A stretch of DNA of 64,000 nucleotides from contig NZ_BSFK01000010.1 in NCBI RefSeq assembly GCF_027922305.1, positions 62,001 to 126,000 on the forward strand. Reading direction: 5' to 3'. The DNA comes from Methylopila jiangsuensis (GTDB lineage Bacteria > Pseudomonadota > Alphaproteobacteria > Rhizobiales > Methylopilaceae). The notes under the pieces are model-generated. The model searched no databases. It was not told where the DNA came from and saw only the letters and a program-made list of their open reading frames with translations. The position numbers and the translations under genes were made by a program. Positions 42,616-52,721 of this stretch are shown piece by piece. How positions within the stretch are numbered: the first letter of the stretch is position 1; each line of letters begins with the position of its first letter.

Positions 42616-42645
42616 GCGCCGAGTTCCGCTCGGCGCTTTTTCTTT
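42616..42645 (+). terminator. Rho-independent terminator after the DUF6481 gene
   Basis: A 10-bp perfect stem (AAGCGCCGAG, loop TTCCG) followed by TTTCTTT on the plus strand, about 100 bp after the stop codon. Confidence 0.8.
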
Positions 42646-42781
42646 GGCCGTCTCCGGTCCGCCCCGGTCCCGATCTCAGAACCTCGCTGATGGGAGATTG
42701 CAGGCCAACCCGCGTTCCGAGGTTCGCGGCTGATCTGTCTTACTCGCGCGGGACGGCTTCCTTTCGCGCTCGGCGCCTGGC

Positions 42782-43921
42782 TCAGATTCCGGAGCGGAAC
42801 AGGGCGCCGTCTCCACACCCCACGTGCCGCCGTGCGAAGCGGGGGCCGAGCGCGGTCAGCACCTCGTAACCGATGGTGCCGCTGGCGCGAGCTAGGTCGT
42901 CGACCGTCACACGCGGACCGAGAATTTCCACGACCTCGCCGCGCCGGGGCGGGTCGGGGAGGGCGGTGACGTCGATGGCGATCAGGTCCATGGAGATGCG
43001 GCCCACATAGGCGCAGAACGCGCCGTTGAAGGCGGCGACCGCGCCGGGCGCGCCGTCGGCGGAGCCGGCCGCCCGGAACACGCCGTCGGCGTAGCCGAGC
43101 GACAGGATCGCGAGCCGGGAACGCCGCGTCAGCCGCTCGGCGCCGCCATAGCCCACCGCGGTTCCGCCCTCCGCCTCGCGGACCTGGACCACATGGGCCT
43201 CGAGGGTGACGACCGGGCTGAGCGGCGCGGGCCGGCCGACGATCGGGTTCGAGCCGTAGAGCGCCACGCCTGGCCGGCGCAGGGCGAAGCCGAGTCCGCC
43301 GCCGGAGGTCGCGCCAAGCAGCGTTCCGGCGGAGTTGGCGAGGCTGGCCGGAGCGTCGGGCGCAAGCGCGGAGAGTTCGGCGAACAGCGCGCGCTGGCGC
43401 TCGGTCTCGGGCCGGTCGGGCTCGTCGGCGCAGGCGAGGTGGCTCATCACCAGCGCCGGACGGAACGGCGGCCGGGACAGGACCGCACGCGCCTCGTCCG
43501 GCGTGAGCCCGAGCCGCGTCATGCCGGTGTCGAGATGCAGCGCGGCCTCCGTCGCGGCGCCGGTCGCGGCGCGGAAGGCGGCCCATTCGAGGACCTCCTC
43601 GGTCGAGCCCAGCACGGGGCGGGCGTCGAGCGCGGCGAAGGCGTCGGCCGCGCCCGGCGGCAGGCCGTTGAGCACGTAGATCACAGCGTCCGGCGCCGCG
43701 GCGCGGACCACCCGCGCCTCGCTCAGATGGGCGACGAAGAAGGTGCGCGCGCCCGCAGCGCGCAACGCTGGAACCACCTCGGCCGCGCCGAGGCCGTAGG
43801 CGTCGGCCTTCACCACGGCGGCGCATTCCGAGGACGGGTCGAGCGCCGCCAGCGTCCGCCAGTTGCGCGCGATGGCGCCGAGGTCGATGGTCAGCCGCGC
43901 GCCGGGAAACGAAGCGCTCAC
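42782..43921 (-). CDS. alr: Alanine racemase
   Basis: 379 residues of a PLP-dependent fold-type III enzyme making D-alanine for peptidoglycan. The PLP lysine is K38 in AAVVKADAYGLGA. LHLDTGMTRLGL, LANSAGTLLG, GVALYGSNP and YVGRISMDLIAIDVT (the second catalytic base region) are all present, and length is normal. It begins 22 bp after dnaB on the same strand and is likely cotranscribed with it. Confidence 0.96.
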   Translation of the reverse strand: MSASFPGARLTIDLGAIARNWRTLAALDPSSECAAVVKADAYGLGAAEVVPALRAAGARTFFVAHLSEARVVRAAAPDAVIYVLNGLPPGAADAFAALDARPVLGSTEEVLEWAAFRAATGAATEAALHLDTGMTRLGLTPDEARAVLSRPPFRPALVMSHLACADEPDRPETERQRALFAELSALAPDAPASLANSAGTLLGATSGGGLGFALRRPGVALYGSNPIVGRPAPLSPVVTLEAHVVQVREAEGGTAVGYGGAERLTRRSRLAILSLGYADGVFRAAGSADGAPGAVAAFNGAFCAYVGRISMDLIAIDVTALPDPPRRGEVVEILGPRVTVDDLARASGTIGYEVLTALGPRFARRHVGCGDGALFRSGI

Positions 43922-43943
43922 GGCCGCCCCGCCATGCGGCGGC

Positions 43944-45434
43944 TCACATCTGCTCCGGCAGATGGTCGGGCTGGGCCAGATTGCCGAAGCGGGTGAACTC
44001 GGCCTCGAACTGCAGCAGCACGGTGCCGGTGGGACCGTGACGCTGCTTGCCGATGATGACCTCGGCCTTGCCCGCCACGTTCTCCATCTCCGTGAACCAC
44101 TGGTCGAACTCCGGCGTGCCTTCGCGCGGCTTCTTGTTCTTCACGTAATACTCTTCGCGGAACACGAACAGCACCACGTCGGCGTCCTGCTCGATGGAGC
44201 CGGATTCGCGCAGGTCCGAGAGCTGGGGCCGCTTGTCCTCGCGGCTCTCCACCTGGCGGGAGAGCTGGGACAGGGCGATGATCGGCACCGCGAGCTCCTT
44301 CGCCAGCGCCTTCAGGCCGGTGGTGATCTCGGTCAGCTCCTGCACCCGGTTCTCGCCCTTCTTGGCGGAGGCGGAGAGCAGCTGCAGATAGTCCACCACC
44401 ATCACGTCGAGGCCTTTGGAGCGCTTCAGGCGCCGCGCGCGGGCGGCGAGCTGGGCGATGGAGATGCCGCCGGTTTCGTCGATGAACAGCGGCACGCGCT
44501 GCATCTCCGCCACCGCCTCGGTGAGCTTGAAAAAGTCGCTCTCCAGAATGTCGCCGCGGCGGATCTTGGACGACGAGATCGAGGCCTGCTCGGCGATGAT
44601 GCGGGTGGCGAGCTGTTCGGCCGACATTTCCAGCGAGAAGAAGCCGACCACGCCGCCGTTCACCGTCTCCACCCGGCCGTCGGGCAGGGTCTCGCCCTTG
44701 TAGGCCTGGGCGACGTTGTAGGCGATGTTGGTGACGAGCGAGGTCTTGCCCATGCCGGGGCGGCCCGCGAGGATGATCAGGTCCGAGGCCTGAAGTCCGC
44801 CCATCAGCCGGTCCAGGTCGTCGAGGCCGGTGGCGATGCCGGACAGGCCGCCGTCGCGCTTGTAGGCCTTGGCGGCCATGTCCACGGCGGTGGCGAGCGC
44901 CTGGGAGAACGGCTGGAAGCCGCCGTCGTAGCGGCCGGTCTCGGCGAGGGCGAACAGCTTGCGCTCCGCGTCCTCGATCTGGCCGCGGGGGGAGGCGTCC
45001 ACGCCGGCGTCGTAGGCCTCGTTCACCAGCTCCTCGCCGATGCCGATCAGCGAGCGGCGGATGGCGAGGTCGTAGATGGTGCGGCCGTAGTCCTCGGCGT
45101 TGATGACGGTGGTGGCCTCGGCCGCGAGGCGAGCGAGATACTGCGGCACGGTCATGCCGCCGAGGTCGATCTCCACCGGCAGGAAGGTCTTGATGGTGAC
45201 CGGCGTCGCCGCCTTGCCGGCCCGCACCAGGCTCGCCACGATCTCGTAGATGCGCTGGTGCAGCCCCTCGTGGAAATGCGCGGCCTCCAGAAAGTCCGAG
45301 ACGCGCCAGAAGGCGTCGTTGTTCACCAGCAGCGCGCCCAGCAGCGCCTGCTCCACCTCCACGTTGGAGGGGGCCTGCCGGTACTGCGGCTCGGGGTCGA
45401 TGAGGCGGCGGGCGAGGGAATCGGCGAGGGCCAT
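43944..45434 (-). CDS. dnaB: Replicative DNA helicase
   Basis: 496 residues. The N-terminal DnaB domain (QAPSNVEVEQALLGALLVNN) is followed by a RecA-like ATPase with Walker A LAGRPGMGKTSLVTNIA, Walker B LDVMVVDYLQLL and the ESREDKRPQLSDLRESGSIE stretch. The DnaC-type hexameric helicase unwinds DNA at forks. There is no intein. It sits upstream of alr in the same direction. Confidence 0.97.
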   Translation of the reverse strand: MALADSLARRLIDPEPQYRQAPSNVEVEQALLGALLVNNDAFWRVSDFLEAAHFHEGLHQRIYEIVASLVRAGKAATPVTIKTFLPVEIDLGGMTVPQYLARLAAEATTVINAEDYGRTIYDLAIRRSLIGIGEELVNEAYDAGVDASPRGQIEDAERKLFALAETGRYDGGFQPFSQALATAVDMAAKAYKRDGGLSGIATGLDDLDRLMGGLQASDLIILAGRPGMGKTSLVTNIAYNVAQAYKGETLPDGRVETVNGGVVGFFSLEMSAEQLATRIIAEQASISSSKIRRGDILESDFFKLTEAVAEMQRVPLFIDETGGISIAQLAARARRLKRSKGLDVMVVDYLQLLSASAKKGENRVQELTEITTGLKALAKELAVPIIALSQLSRQVESREDKRPQLSDLRESGSIEQDADVVLFVFREEYYVKNKKPREGTPEFDQWFTEMENVAGKAEVIIGKQRHGPTGTVLLQFEAEFTRFGNLAQPDHLPEQM

Positions 45435-45610
45435 GGCGGACGGGTCTTCGGCTGCGACGGGTTGCGCGCAAGCCTAACACGCCCGTGCGCCCTGCGAGAA
45501 CGAACCGGGACCGGAAACGCCGCGATCCGGCGTCGCCCCCGATTCCCACAGGCCAAAAACACGAGCCGGGCGAGTCCGTTGACTTGCGGGCCGACTCGGG
45601 GCGGCCGGCG

Positions 45611-46243
45611 TCAGCGCGCCGCGAGCAGCGGGTCGATCAGCGCCGAGAACTCGTCGACGGTCATCATGCCGGCGGCTTTGCGGCCGTTGATGAAGAAGGT
45701 GGGCGTGCCGGTGACGCCCGCGGCGACGCCGCGCCGGGCCACCGCGTTGACGCCGTCGAGCAGGCTCTGGTCGGCGAGGCAGGCGTTCACCTGCTCCGCG
45801 CCCATGCCGAACTGGCGCATCAGGCCGCGCAGGCCCTCCAGCGGATCGGGCGCGTGGGCCCAAGCCTCGTCGGAGCGGTAGAGCATGTCCACCACGCCGT
45901 GCCAGCCCTTCTCGCCCGCGCAGCGCGCCAGCATGAAGCCGCCGGCGTCGAGGGCGTTGAGCGGGAACTCCCGGAACACGAACTGGATCTTGCCCGTGTC
46001 CACATATTTGGCCTTCACCGCCGGCCAGGTCTTGAGGTGGAAGTCGCGGCAGCGGTGGCAGGTGAGCGATGCGTATTCGATCACCGTGACCGGCGCCTGC
46101 GCGGCGCCGAAGGAGTTCTCCGGCAGTGGGCCGGACTGGGCCAGCGCTTTCTCCGCCTCGGTCTGGGCGAGGGCCGGGCTCGCGCCCGCAAGCGCCGAGG
46201 CGGCGGCGAGCAGCATGAGGTCGCGGCGGGTGAACAGGGGCAT
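45611..46243 (-). CDS. DsbA family thioredoxin-fold protein with CHRC active site
   Basis: 210 residues with an export signal carrying a double arginine (FTRRDLMLLAAASALAG). The thioredoxin fold has the redox motif C62-H-R-C65 (YASLTCHRCRDFH), and the cis-Pro loop GTPTFFING is present. It resembles the DsbA/ScsC-like exported disulfide proteins typical of alphaproteobacteria, where C-P-H-C or C-x-H-C is more usual. It probably oxidises or isomerises periplasmic disulfides. Start at 46243 or 46252. Confidence 0.88.
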   Translation of the reverse strand: MPLFTRRDLMLLAAASALAGASPALAQTEAEKALAQSGPLPENSFGAAQAPVTVIEYASLTCHRCRDFHLKTWPAVKAKYVDTGKIQFVFREFPLNALDAGGFMLARCAGEKGWHGVVDMLYRSDEAWAHAPDPLEGLRGLMRQFGMGAEQVNACLADQSLLDGVNAVARRGVAAGVTGTPTFFINGRKAAGMMTVDEFSALIDPLLAAR

Positions 46244-46350
46244 GGGCGTCAAGGCTCCGGCGCGGGCGGAAGGACCGCGGGCCGGCGGAGCTTAAGCGCC
46301 CGCCGCGGGTCGCGCTCAAGGGGCGACGCATCAACAGTCGGTGAAAACGA

Positions 46351-46377
46351 AAACGCCCGGCGCGAGGCCGGGCGTTT
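46351..46377 (-). terminator. Rho-independent terminator of rplI
   Basis: A perfect 11-bp stem (AAACGCCCGGC, 5-nt loop) 29 bp after the rplI stop, followed on the minus strand by TCGTTTTC. It ends the rpsF-rpsR-DUF2232-rplI unit. Confidence 0.82.
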
Positions 46378-46405
46378 CCTGAAGAGTTGAGGTTGCGTCC
46401 GCCGA

Positions 46406-47005
46406 TCAGCGGGCGTCGTCCTCGGCCTCGTCGGACGGAGCCTCGTCCCGGTCGCGACGGTCGCGGCGGTCGTCCTCGTCGTCCTCGGAGAAGGTCTCGA
46501 AGGCCGGGCCTTCCTCACGCACGGTGAGGTCCTCGCCCTCGGCCTGGCGCACGGCCTCGGCCTCGGAGCGGGCGACGTTGATCTCGACGAAGACCTCGAC
46601 TTCCGGGTGCAGGCGCACCGGCACCTTGTGCAGGCCGATGGTCTTGATCGGCACGTGCAGCACCACCTGGTTGCGGGCCACCGTGAAGCCCTCGGCGGTC
46701 AGCGCCTCGGCCACGTCGCGGGCCGACACCGAACCGTAGAGCTGGCCGGTCTCGCCCGCCTGGCGGACGAGGATCACCGACACGCCGTCGAGCTTGGAGC
46801 CGACGGCCTCGGCCTCGTTCTTGAGCTCGAGGTTGCGGGCCTCGAGCTGGGCGCGCTGGCTCTCGAACTTCTTGCGGTTCGCCTCGTTGGCGCGGAGCGC
46901 CTTGTGGTTGGGCAGCAGGAAGTTGCGGGCGTAGCCGTCGCGCACGCGCACCTCGTCGCCCATCTGGCCGAGCTTGGCGATGCGTTCGAGAAGGATGACC
47001 TGCAT
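46406..47005 (-). CDS. rplI: 50S ribosomal protein L9
   Basis: 199 residues. The conserved L9 start [20 protein letters not shown] and [14 protein letters not shown] are followed by the connecting helix and a C-terminal domain ([16 protein letters not shown]). An acidic and Arg/Asp-rich tail of about 45 residues ([20 protein letters not shown]) extends beyond the usual length, as in several Hyphomicrobiales. The ATG at 47005 is preceded by GGAG. Confidence 0.96.
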   Translation of the reverse strand: MQVILLERIAKLGQMGDEVRVRDGYARNFLLPNHKALRANEANRKKFESQRAQLEARNLELKNEAEAVGSKLDGVSVILVRQAGETGQLYGSVSARDVAEALTAEGFTVARNQVVLHVPIKTIGLHKVPVRLHPEVEVFVEINVARSEAEAVRQAEGEDLTVREEGPAFETFSEDDEDDRRDRRDRDEAPSDEAEDDAR

Positions 47006-47051
47006 GGGAGTTCTCCGTGTGTTTGAGCGTGGATCGGGATGAAGCGCGGCG

Positions 47052-48005
47052 TCAGGGCGTGGGCGCTGCCGGCGGACCGCCGAAGCGCTTGCGCACGCCG
47101 ATGCTCTGCTCCGCAAGGCCGAGGGCGGCGAGGAACACGCCGACCCAGGGCTGGATCAGCAGCAGGGCGTAGACGCCGAAGAGGATGAGCCCGCGCGTCG
47201 GCATGGCGCGGGTGGTGACGTGCACCACCGCGAGGCCGAGCAGGGTGAAGGCCACCAGCAGCGTGGTCGCGAACAGCTCCGCCACCAGCCCCGCCAGATC
47301 CGGCAGGAACGAGCCCAGCATGGCGGCGAAGAAGCCGTAGGAGGCGGTGCGCGGGAAGGTCATGGCCGACAGATCCGGCCACGGCCGGATGAGCCGGCCG
47401 GAGGCGCGGGTGATGCGGCCGGCGAGCCAGAGGTTGACCAGCGACGACACCGTCCACAGCAGCGCCGCCATGATCGGCAGCAGCGCCGCCATCAGGTCGA
47501 ACAGCCGGGCGCGGTCCTCGCCCTCGGGCAGGCCGGGCGTGGCCGGCGCGGTCTCGAACACCCGGCCGAACAGGGCCTTCAGCGCGCCGCGATACTCGTC
47601 GAGCGAGGTCCCGACCATGGGAATCGACAGCGTCACCAGCAGCGCGCCGATGACGGCGGTCCACAGCACCAGCCGGCCGACGGGGTACCATTCGGTCTGG
47701 CTCTCGGTCGCGCCGGGGCGCGCCAGCAGCGCCAGATAGGCGAGCCACCAGGCCGGCAGGCCCACTGCGACGGCGTGGAACAGGCCGCCGGTGGGCCCGA
47801 GCGCGACGCCGAGCGCCAGCGCGGCCACGACGGCGCCGATCAGGCCGGCGTGGTGGCGCCAGCCGATGCCCGCGATCAGGATCGGCAGCGGGGCGATGTA
47901 GAACAGGAAGATGGCGAGGACGGAGCCGGACGCGGCCGAGGCGTAGAGCAGCGCGGACGCAAGTCCGGCGCAGAAGCCTACAAGCAAGAGGGGCGCGTTC
48001 GTCAT
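47052..48005 (-). CDS. DUF2232 domain membrane protein
   Basis: 317 residues with about eight hydrophobic helices ([57 protein letters not shown]). The DUF2232 family is regularly encoded between rpsR and rplI in alphaproteobacteria; it resembles S-component-like or YybS membrane proteins. Function is unknown. It starts about 180 bp after rpsR, with hairpins in the gap. Confidence 0.87.
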   Translation of the reverse strand: MTNAPLLLVGFCAGLASALLYASAASGSVLAIFLFYIAPLPILIAGIGWRHHAGLIGAVVAALALGVALGPTGGLFHAVAVGLPAWWLAYLALLARPGATESQTEWYPVGRLVLWTAVIGALLVTLSIPMVGTSLDEYRGALKALFGRVFETAPATPGLPEGEDRARLFDLMAALLPIMAALLWTVSSLVNLWLAGRITRASGRLIRPWPDLSAMTFPRTASYGFFAAMLGSFLPDLAGLVAELFATTLLVAFTLLGLAVVHVTTRAMPTRGLILFGVYALLLIQPWVGVFLAALGLAEQSIGVRKRFGGPPAAPTP

Positions 48006-48111
48006 CGGTCGTCCTGCTGTCCCGCGGGCGAGGGCGCCTGAGCGGTTAGGGCGGGGTCTTCGGGCCCGGCCCAACGGCGCCGTCGGAACGGCGCTTCGGA
48101 TCACTGGAAGA

Positions 48112-48137
48112 CGGCTTCGGCGCGGACGCCGAAGCCG
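48112..48137 (-). terminator. Hairpin between rpsR and the DUF2232 gene
   Basis: An 11-bp perfect stem (CGGCTTCGGCG) with a 4-nt loop, followed by TCTTCC on the minus strand. A second hairpin (GAGGCGGC arms, 48160-48180) lies next to the rpsR stop. Both lack a good U-tract, so partial termination or RNA processing is more likely than full termination. Confidence 0.4.
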
Positions 48138-48183
48138 GAAACGGTCGTCTCAGTGACGGGAGGCGGCGCGAGGCCGCCTCAGA

Positions 48184-48432
48184 TCACTTGATGACGTAGG
48201 GCAGCAGGCCGAGGAAGCGCGAACGCTTGATGGCGCGGGCCAGCTCGCGCTGCTTCTTGGCGGAGACCGCCGTGATGCGCGAGGGCACGATCTTGCCGCG
48301 CTCGGAGATGTAGCGCTGCAGAAGCCGCACGTCCTTGTGGTCGATCTTCGGGGCGTTGGCGCCGGAGAACGGGCAGGTCTTGCGACGGCGGAAGAAGGGG
48401 CGGCGCTGGCCGCCGGACGCTGCGGCGGCCAT
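48184..48432 (-). CDS. rpsR: 30S ribosomal protein S18
   Basis: 82 residues with the S18 signature: [55 protein letters not shown]. The ATG overlaps the rpsF stop in a TGATG junction; a GTG one codon earlier is also in frame. Confidence 0.97.
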   Translation of the reverse strand: MAAAASGGQRRPFFRRRKTCPFSGANAPKIDHKDVRLLQRYISERGKIVPSRITAVSAKKQRELARAIKRSRFLGLLPYVIK

Positions 48433-48887
48433 CACTCGGCTCCCTGCTCGTCGCGGCGCGGGCCGCGGTCGTCACGGCGCGGACCACGGTCCCCGCCCTC
48501 GCGGCGGAAACCGCCGCGCTCGCCGTCGCGGCCGCCGCGGGGGCGGTCGTCGCGGTCGTCGCGGTCACGGCGCTGAAGCATCGCGGACGGGCCCTCCTCG
48601 AGCTCCTCCACCTTCAGGGTGAGCACGCGCAGGATGTCTTCGCTGATGCCCTGCTGACGCTCCAGCTCGGCGACGGCGGAGGCCGGCGCGTCGATGTTCA
48701 GGAGCGTGTAGTGGGCCTTGCGGTTCTTCTTGATGCGGTAGGCGAGCGGCTTCACGCCCCAGTACTCGGTCTTGGTGACCTCTCCGCCGAGCCCCTGAAG
48801 GACGGCCTTGTACTGTTCGGTGAGCGCCTCGACCTGCTGCGCCGTCACGTCCTGGCGCGCCAGGAAGACGTGTTCGTAAAGCGGCAT
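48432..48887 (-). CDS. rpsF: 30S ribosomal protein S6
   Basis: 151 residues. The S6 fold ([60 protein letters not shown]) is complete by residue 100. The last 45 residues are an Arg/Asp/Gly-rich tail ([20 protein letters not shown]), commonly seen in alphaproteobacteria. First gene of the rpsF-rpsR unit. Confidence 0.97.
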   Translation of the reverse strand: MPLYEHVFLARQDVTAQQVEALTEQYKAVLQGLGGEVTKTEYWGVKPLAYRIKKNRKAHYTLLNIDAPASAVAELERQQGISEDILRVLTLKVEELEEGPSAMLQRRDRDDRDDRPRGGRDGERGGFRREGGDRGPRRDDRGPRRDEQGAE

Positions 48888-49226
48888 GAGGGCTTGAACC
48901 TTCTTGCGGTGGATCCTGCCGTCCGGCGCGAAGCCCTTCGAGCCCGCGAAGGCCCGAACAGATTCTCGAAGGCGGAGACACGGGAGGTCGGACCCCTTAC
49001 GGTCCTGATCGGGCGGAACCCGAACCCTCCGTTCAGCCCCCAGCCGAACGACGCGAAGCGCGCCCTATAGAGGAATCCCCCGTGACGCGCAAGACCTTCG
49101 CCGTCGCCCCCGGATCGCAGAGGGCCGCGAGAGCGGCGTGACCGGTTATCAAGCTTGGGGCGGGAAGGGGTTTTGATCGCGCGTTTCGGCGATTTTCAAG
49201 CCGGCCTTGAATCGCTCTCTTTGCTT
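48888..49226. other. Intergenic region upstream of rpsF and downstream of hisG
   Basis: These 339 bp have no convincing ORF. The part next to rpsF (48888-48980) would be the mRNA leader and can fold locally; it includes ACCGCAAGAAGG just before the start. Many bacteria have an S6:S18-binding leader here, but I cannot confirm the consensus. No hisG terminator is visible. Confidence 0.35.
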
Positions 49227-50237
49227 TCAGACCTTGCCGGCCAGCGCGTCGAACAGGCCCGCCACCAGCGGCGGGTTCGGCTCGAACACGTCTTCCAGCG
49301 TCGCGACCGTGATCGCGCCGGCGCCCGCGGCGGTGAGAGCGTCGATCAGCGGGAACAGCGCCTTCTTCGGCGCGTGCAGCGTCAGCGGCGTTCCGGGCGC
49401 CGGCGGGCCGAACGGCGCGCGGGCGTCGAAGCGGGCCGCCACGTCCACCAGCACCCGCTCCACGCCGGCGTCGAAGCGCGCCCGCACCTCGCGGATCTCC
49501 CGCGCCCGCACCTCGGCCGCGATCCGGGTCAGGATCACGCGGGCGGCGGTGCGCGCCGCGTCCGACCAGTCGGCGGACAGCCCCGCCACCAGATGGGCCT
49601 GGCTGCGCAGGATGACGCCGTCGCTCAGGATCTTGAGCGCGTTGGCGGACAGGGTGGCGCCGGTGGAGGTGATGTCCACGATCACGTCCGCGGCGCCCGC
49701 CGCCGGCGCGCCTTCCGTGGCGCCGAGGCTCTCCACGATGCGGTAGTTGGAGACGCCCGCGCGGCCGCGGCCGTCGGCGCGGTCCTTCCATGCGAAGAAG
49801 CCGTGGGTCAGGTTGACGTATTTGGTGGCGACCCGCAGCCGGCGGCCGTGGCGGCGCTGCAGGTCGGCGGCCACGTCGTCGAGATCGGCCATGGTGTTGA
49901 CGTCGATCCAGGCCTTGGGCGCGGCCACCACAACGTCCGCATGGCCGAAGCCCAGCGGCTGGAGCAGCTTCACGCGGGTCGCGGCGTCCGGAATCTGCTC
50001 CCGGATCAGATCCTCTCCGGTCACGCCGAGGTGCGCGCCGCCGCTCGCGAGCTGGCTCGCGATGTCGGAGGCGGAAAGATAGGCGATCTCCACCGCCGGC
50101 AGGTCGGCGATGCCGCCGCGATAGTCGCGCGCGCCGTTCGGGCGGGTGAAGTGCAGGCCGGCGCGGGCGAAGAAGGCCTGCGCGTTCTCCTGCAGGCGGC
50201 CCTTGGAGGGAACGGCGAGGATCAGGGGCCGGGTCAT
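49227..50237 (-). CDS. hisG: ATP phosphoribosyltransferase catalytic subunit
   Basis: 336 residues, first step of histidine synthesis. [47 protein letters not shown] and the PRPP loop [18 protein letters not shown] are conserved. It is longer than the about 220-residue short form, yet hisZ is present, as is usual in Hyphomicrobiales. The ATG overlaps the hisZ stop (ATGA). Confidence 0.95.
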   Translation of the reverse strand: MTRPLILAVPSKGRLQENAQAFFARAGLHFTRPNGARDYRGGIADLPAVEIAYLSASDIASQLASGGAHLGVTGEDLIREQIPDAATRVKLLQPLGFGHADVVVAAPKAWIDVNTMADLDDVAADLQRRHGRRLRVATKYVNLTHGFFAWKDRADGRGRAGVSNYRIVESLGATEGAPAAGAADVIVDITSTGATLSANALKILSDGVILRSQAHLVAGLSADWSDAARTAARVILTRIAAEVRAREIREVRARFDAGVERVLVDVAARFDARAPFGPPAPGTPLTLHAPKKALFPLIDALTAAGAGAITVATLEDVFEPNPPLVAGLFDALAGKV

Positions 50238-51337
50238 CGGGCGGCTCCGGGGAAGCGGTCGAGCCAGAGCGAGAAGCCGACGCCCGTCACGGGGGAGGGA
50301 GCTCCCAGCGCGGAGAGAAGCCGGTCGTAGCGTCCGCCGCCGGCGAGCGGCCCTTCGGCCTGACCCGGTTGCGACAGCTCGAACACGAGGCCGGTGTAGT
50401 AGTCGAGCCGGCGGCCGAAGCGGGCGGAGAAGCGCATGCGGTTCACCGGCAGGCCCGCGGCCTCGAAGGCGTCGAGCCGCGCGGCGAAGGCCTCGGCCGC
50501 GGCGCCGAGCCCGAGGCCGGATGAGGCCAGCGCCGCCAGCCGGTCGGCGGCCTCGCGCGCGCCGCCCTCGATGGCGAGGAAGGCGTTCAGCGCCCGGCGG
50601 GCCTCGTCGTCCAGCGCGCCGGCGGAGCGGGCGGCGTTCTGCTCGATGAAGCGGTCGGCGATCTCCGCCGGCGTCCGGCCGCCCACGGCGGCGATGCCGG
50701 CGAGCGACAGCACGTCCTCGATCACCGCGCGGGCGGCTTTTGGGCCGGCGGCGTCGAGCGCCGCGAACAGGCCTTCGAGCTCCTGCGGAGCGGGTCCGGG
50801 GTCGGCCAGCGCGTCAAGCGTCGCGCCGCCATAGGCGATCTCGCGGGTGAGGCGCCGCTTCAGGGCGTCCGGCGCGTCGACGGCCTCGACCGCGGCGGCG
50901 ATGAGGCCCAGATCGCCGAGCTGGATGTGGGGCTCAGCCACGCCGAGCGTGGCGCAGGCCTCGAGCGCCAGCGCCAGCATCTCGGTCTCGCAGGCGAGGC
51001 TGTCGGCGCGGCCGAAGCTCTCCACGCCCGCCTGCGGGGTCTCGCTTGGGCCCGATCGCCGCTGACGGAAGATGGGGCCGGCGTAGAAATAGGCCCGCGC
51101 GGCCGCCGCATCCGGGCCCGCGAGATGGGCGCGGGCGACCGGAATGGTGAAATCCGGACGCAGGCAGAGCTCCCGGCCTTCGGCGTCGGAGGTCAGGAAC
51201 ATGCGCTGGCGCAGCTCCTCGCCCATCACATGCAGGAACGGCTCGCTTGGCTGCAGGATCGAGGGCTCGACCCGGCGGAGGCCTGCGGCCTCGAAACGGT
51301 CGAGCAGGGTCGAAGGGATCGGAACCAGCGGGGACAT
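50234..51337 (-). CDS. hisZ: ATP phosphoribosyltransferase regulatory subunit
   Basis: 367 residues of a class II histidyl-tRNA-synthetase-like fold without an anticodon domain: [50 protein letters not shown] and [14 protein letters not shown]. It forms the octameric enzyme with HisG and gives histidine feedback. The ATG at 51337 is chosen over a frame start at 51427 because family homology begins here. It is divergent from the COG0523 GTPase gene. Confidence 0.93.
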   Translation of the reverse strand: MSPLVPIPSTLLDRFEAAGLRRVEPSILQPSEPFLHVMGEELRQRMFLTSDAEGRELCLRPDFTIPVARAHLAGPDAAAARAYFYAGPIFRQRRSGPSETPQAGVESFGRADSLACETEMLALALEACATLGVAEPHIQLGDLGLIAAAVEAVDAPDALKRRLTREIAYGGATLDALADPGPAPQELEGLFAALDAAGPKAARAVIEDVLSLAGIAAVGGRTPAEIADRFIEQNAARSAGALDDEARRALNAFLAIEGGAREAADRLAALASSGLGLGAAAEAFAARLDAFEAAGLPVNRMRFSARFGRRLDYYTGLVFELSQPGQAEGPLAGGGRYDRLLSALGAPSPVTGVGFSLWLDRFPGAAR

Positions 51338-51461
51338 CGGCTCGCACGGTTGAACGGGGGCGGGTTGCCCGCGCGAATAGCAAACGGGGGCCGCGAGCGC
51401 GACCCTTTTCCCGCGGGCCGCGGCCATGGCGCGCGGGTTGCGAGGTTGGGATGCGTCTTAT

Positions 51462-51478
51462 ATGTTATAAAATAACAT
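51462..51478. promoter_or_regulatory. Predicted Zur box upstream of the COG0523 GTPase
   Basis: ATGTTAT-AAA-ATAACAT is a perfect 7-3-7 palindrome in a very AT-rich stretch, 20 bp before the ATG of the GTPase gene. It closely fits the alphaproteobacterial zinc-uptake-regulator (Zur) operator TGTTAT-N-ATAACA type. Confidence 0.7.
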
Positions 51479-51497
51479 TACATAATGAGGACTGGCC

Positions 51498-52703
51498 ATG
51501 GCCGACCCCCGCCTTCCCGTCACCGTGCTGTCCGGCTTCCTCGGCGCCGGCAAGACCACCCTGCTCAACCACATCCTCGCCAACCGGGCGGACCTCAAGG
51601 TGGCGGTGATCGTCAACGACATGTCGGAGGTGAACATCGACGCCGATCTGGTGCGGAACGGCGGTAGGCTGTCGCGCACCGAGGAAAAGCTGGTGGAGAT
51701 GACCAACGGCTGCATCTGCTGCACCCTGCGCGACGACCTGCTGACGGAGGTGCGCCGCCTCGCCGCCGAGAAGCGCTTCGACGCGTTGGTGATCGAATCC
51801 ACCGGCATCGCCGAGCCCATGCCGGTGGCCGCCACCTTCGACTTCCGCGACGAAAACGGCTTCTCGCTGTCGGACGTGGCCCGGCTCGACGCCATGGTGA
51901 CGGTGGTGGACGCGGCCAACCTGCTGAAGGACTACGGCGGCAAGGACTTCCTGAAGGACCGCGGCGAGACCGCAGGCGAGGGCGACGAGCGCACGCTAGT
52001 CGATCTGCTGGTGGAGCAGATCGAGTTCGCCGATCTGGTGGTGCTGAACAAGGCCTCCGCGGCGACGCCCGAGCAGCGCGCCGCGGCCCGGGGCGTGATC
52101 CGCGCGCTGAACGGCGACGCGGAGATCGTGGAGGCGGATTTTGGACGCGTGCCGCTGGCCAAGCTCGTCGACACCGGCCGGTTCGATTTCGAGCAGGCGC
52201 GGCGCAATCCGCTGTGGGCCAAGGAACTGTTCGGCTTCAAGGACCATGTGCCGGAGACCGAGGAGTACGGCGTCTCGAGCTTCGTGTTCCGGGCGCGCCG
52301 TCCGTTCCACCCCGAGCGGTTCTCGGCTGTGCTTGCCCGCACCTGGCCGGGGCTGGTGCGGGCCAAGGGCCATTTCTGGCTCGCGACCCGGCCGGACTGG
52401 GCCGGCGAGATGTCGCTTGCCGGCACGATCTGCCGCACCGAGGGCGCGGGCTTCTGGTGGGCTGCGGTGCCGAAGCGCGACTGGCCGGAGCATCCCGAAT
52501 GGCGCGACTGGCTGAAGGCGCGCTGGGACAAGGTCTGGGGCGACCGCCGGCAGGAACTGGTGTTCATCGGCGTCGGGCTCGACCGCGCCGCGATCGAGGC
52601 GGCCCTGGAGGAGGCGCTGGTGGGCTCGGAGACCGGGCCGGACTGGTCGCTCTACGCGCGGCTGCCAGACCCGTTTCCGCTCTGGCGCCGGGATGCGGCC
52701 TGA
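51498..52703 (+). CDS. COG0523 (CobW-family) GTPase, ZigA-like zinc metallochaperone
   Basis: 401 residues. The P-loop is GFLGAGKTT (13-21), followed by the metal-binding C72-I-C74-C75 motif ([14 protein letters not shown]), IESTGIAEP (Walker B region), VLNKAS (G4) and a C-terminal CobW_C domain ([28 protein letters not shown]). The CxCC motif and an upstream Zur-like operator indicate the zinc-starvation subgroup (ZigA/YeiR-type), which hands zinc to client enzymes. A small gene follows 18 bp downstream. Confidence 0.92.
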   Translation: MADPRLPVTVLSGFLGAGKTTLLNHILANRADLKVAVIVNDMSEVNIDADLVRNGGRLSRTEEKLVEMTNGCICCTLRDDLLTEVRRLAAEKRFDALVIESTGIAEPMPVAATFDFRDENGFSLSDVARLDAMVTVVDAANLLKDYGGKDFLKDRGETAGEGDERTLVDLLVEQIEFADLVVLNKASAATPEQRAAARGVIRALNGDAEIVEADFGRVPLAKLVDTGRFDFEQARRNPLWAKELFGFKDHVPETEEYGVSSFVFRARRPFHPERFSAVLARTWPGLVRAKGHFWLATRPDWAGEMSLAGTICRTEGAGFWWAAVPKRDWPEHPEWRDWLKARWDKVWGDRRQELVFIGVGLDRAAIEAALEEALVGSETGPDWSLYARLPDPFPLWRRDAA

Positions 52704-52721
52704 GGGTAGAGGTTAGGGCCA

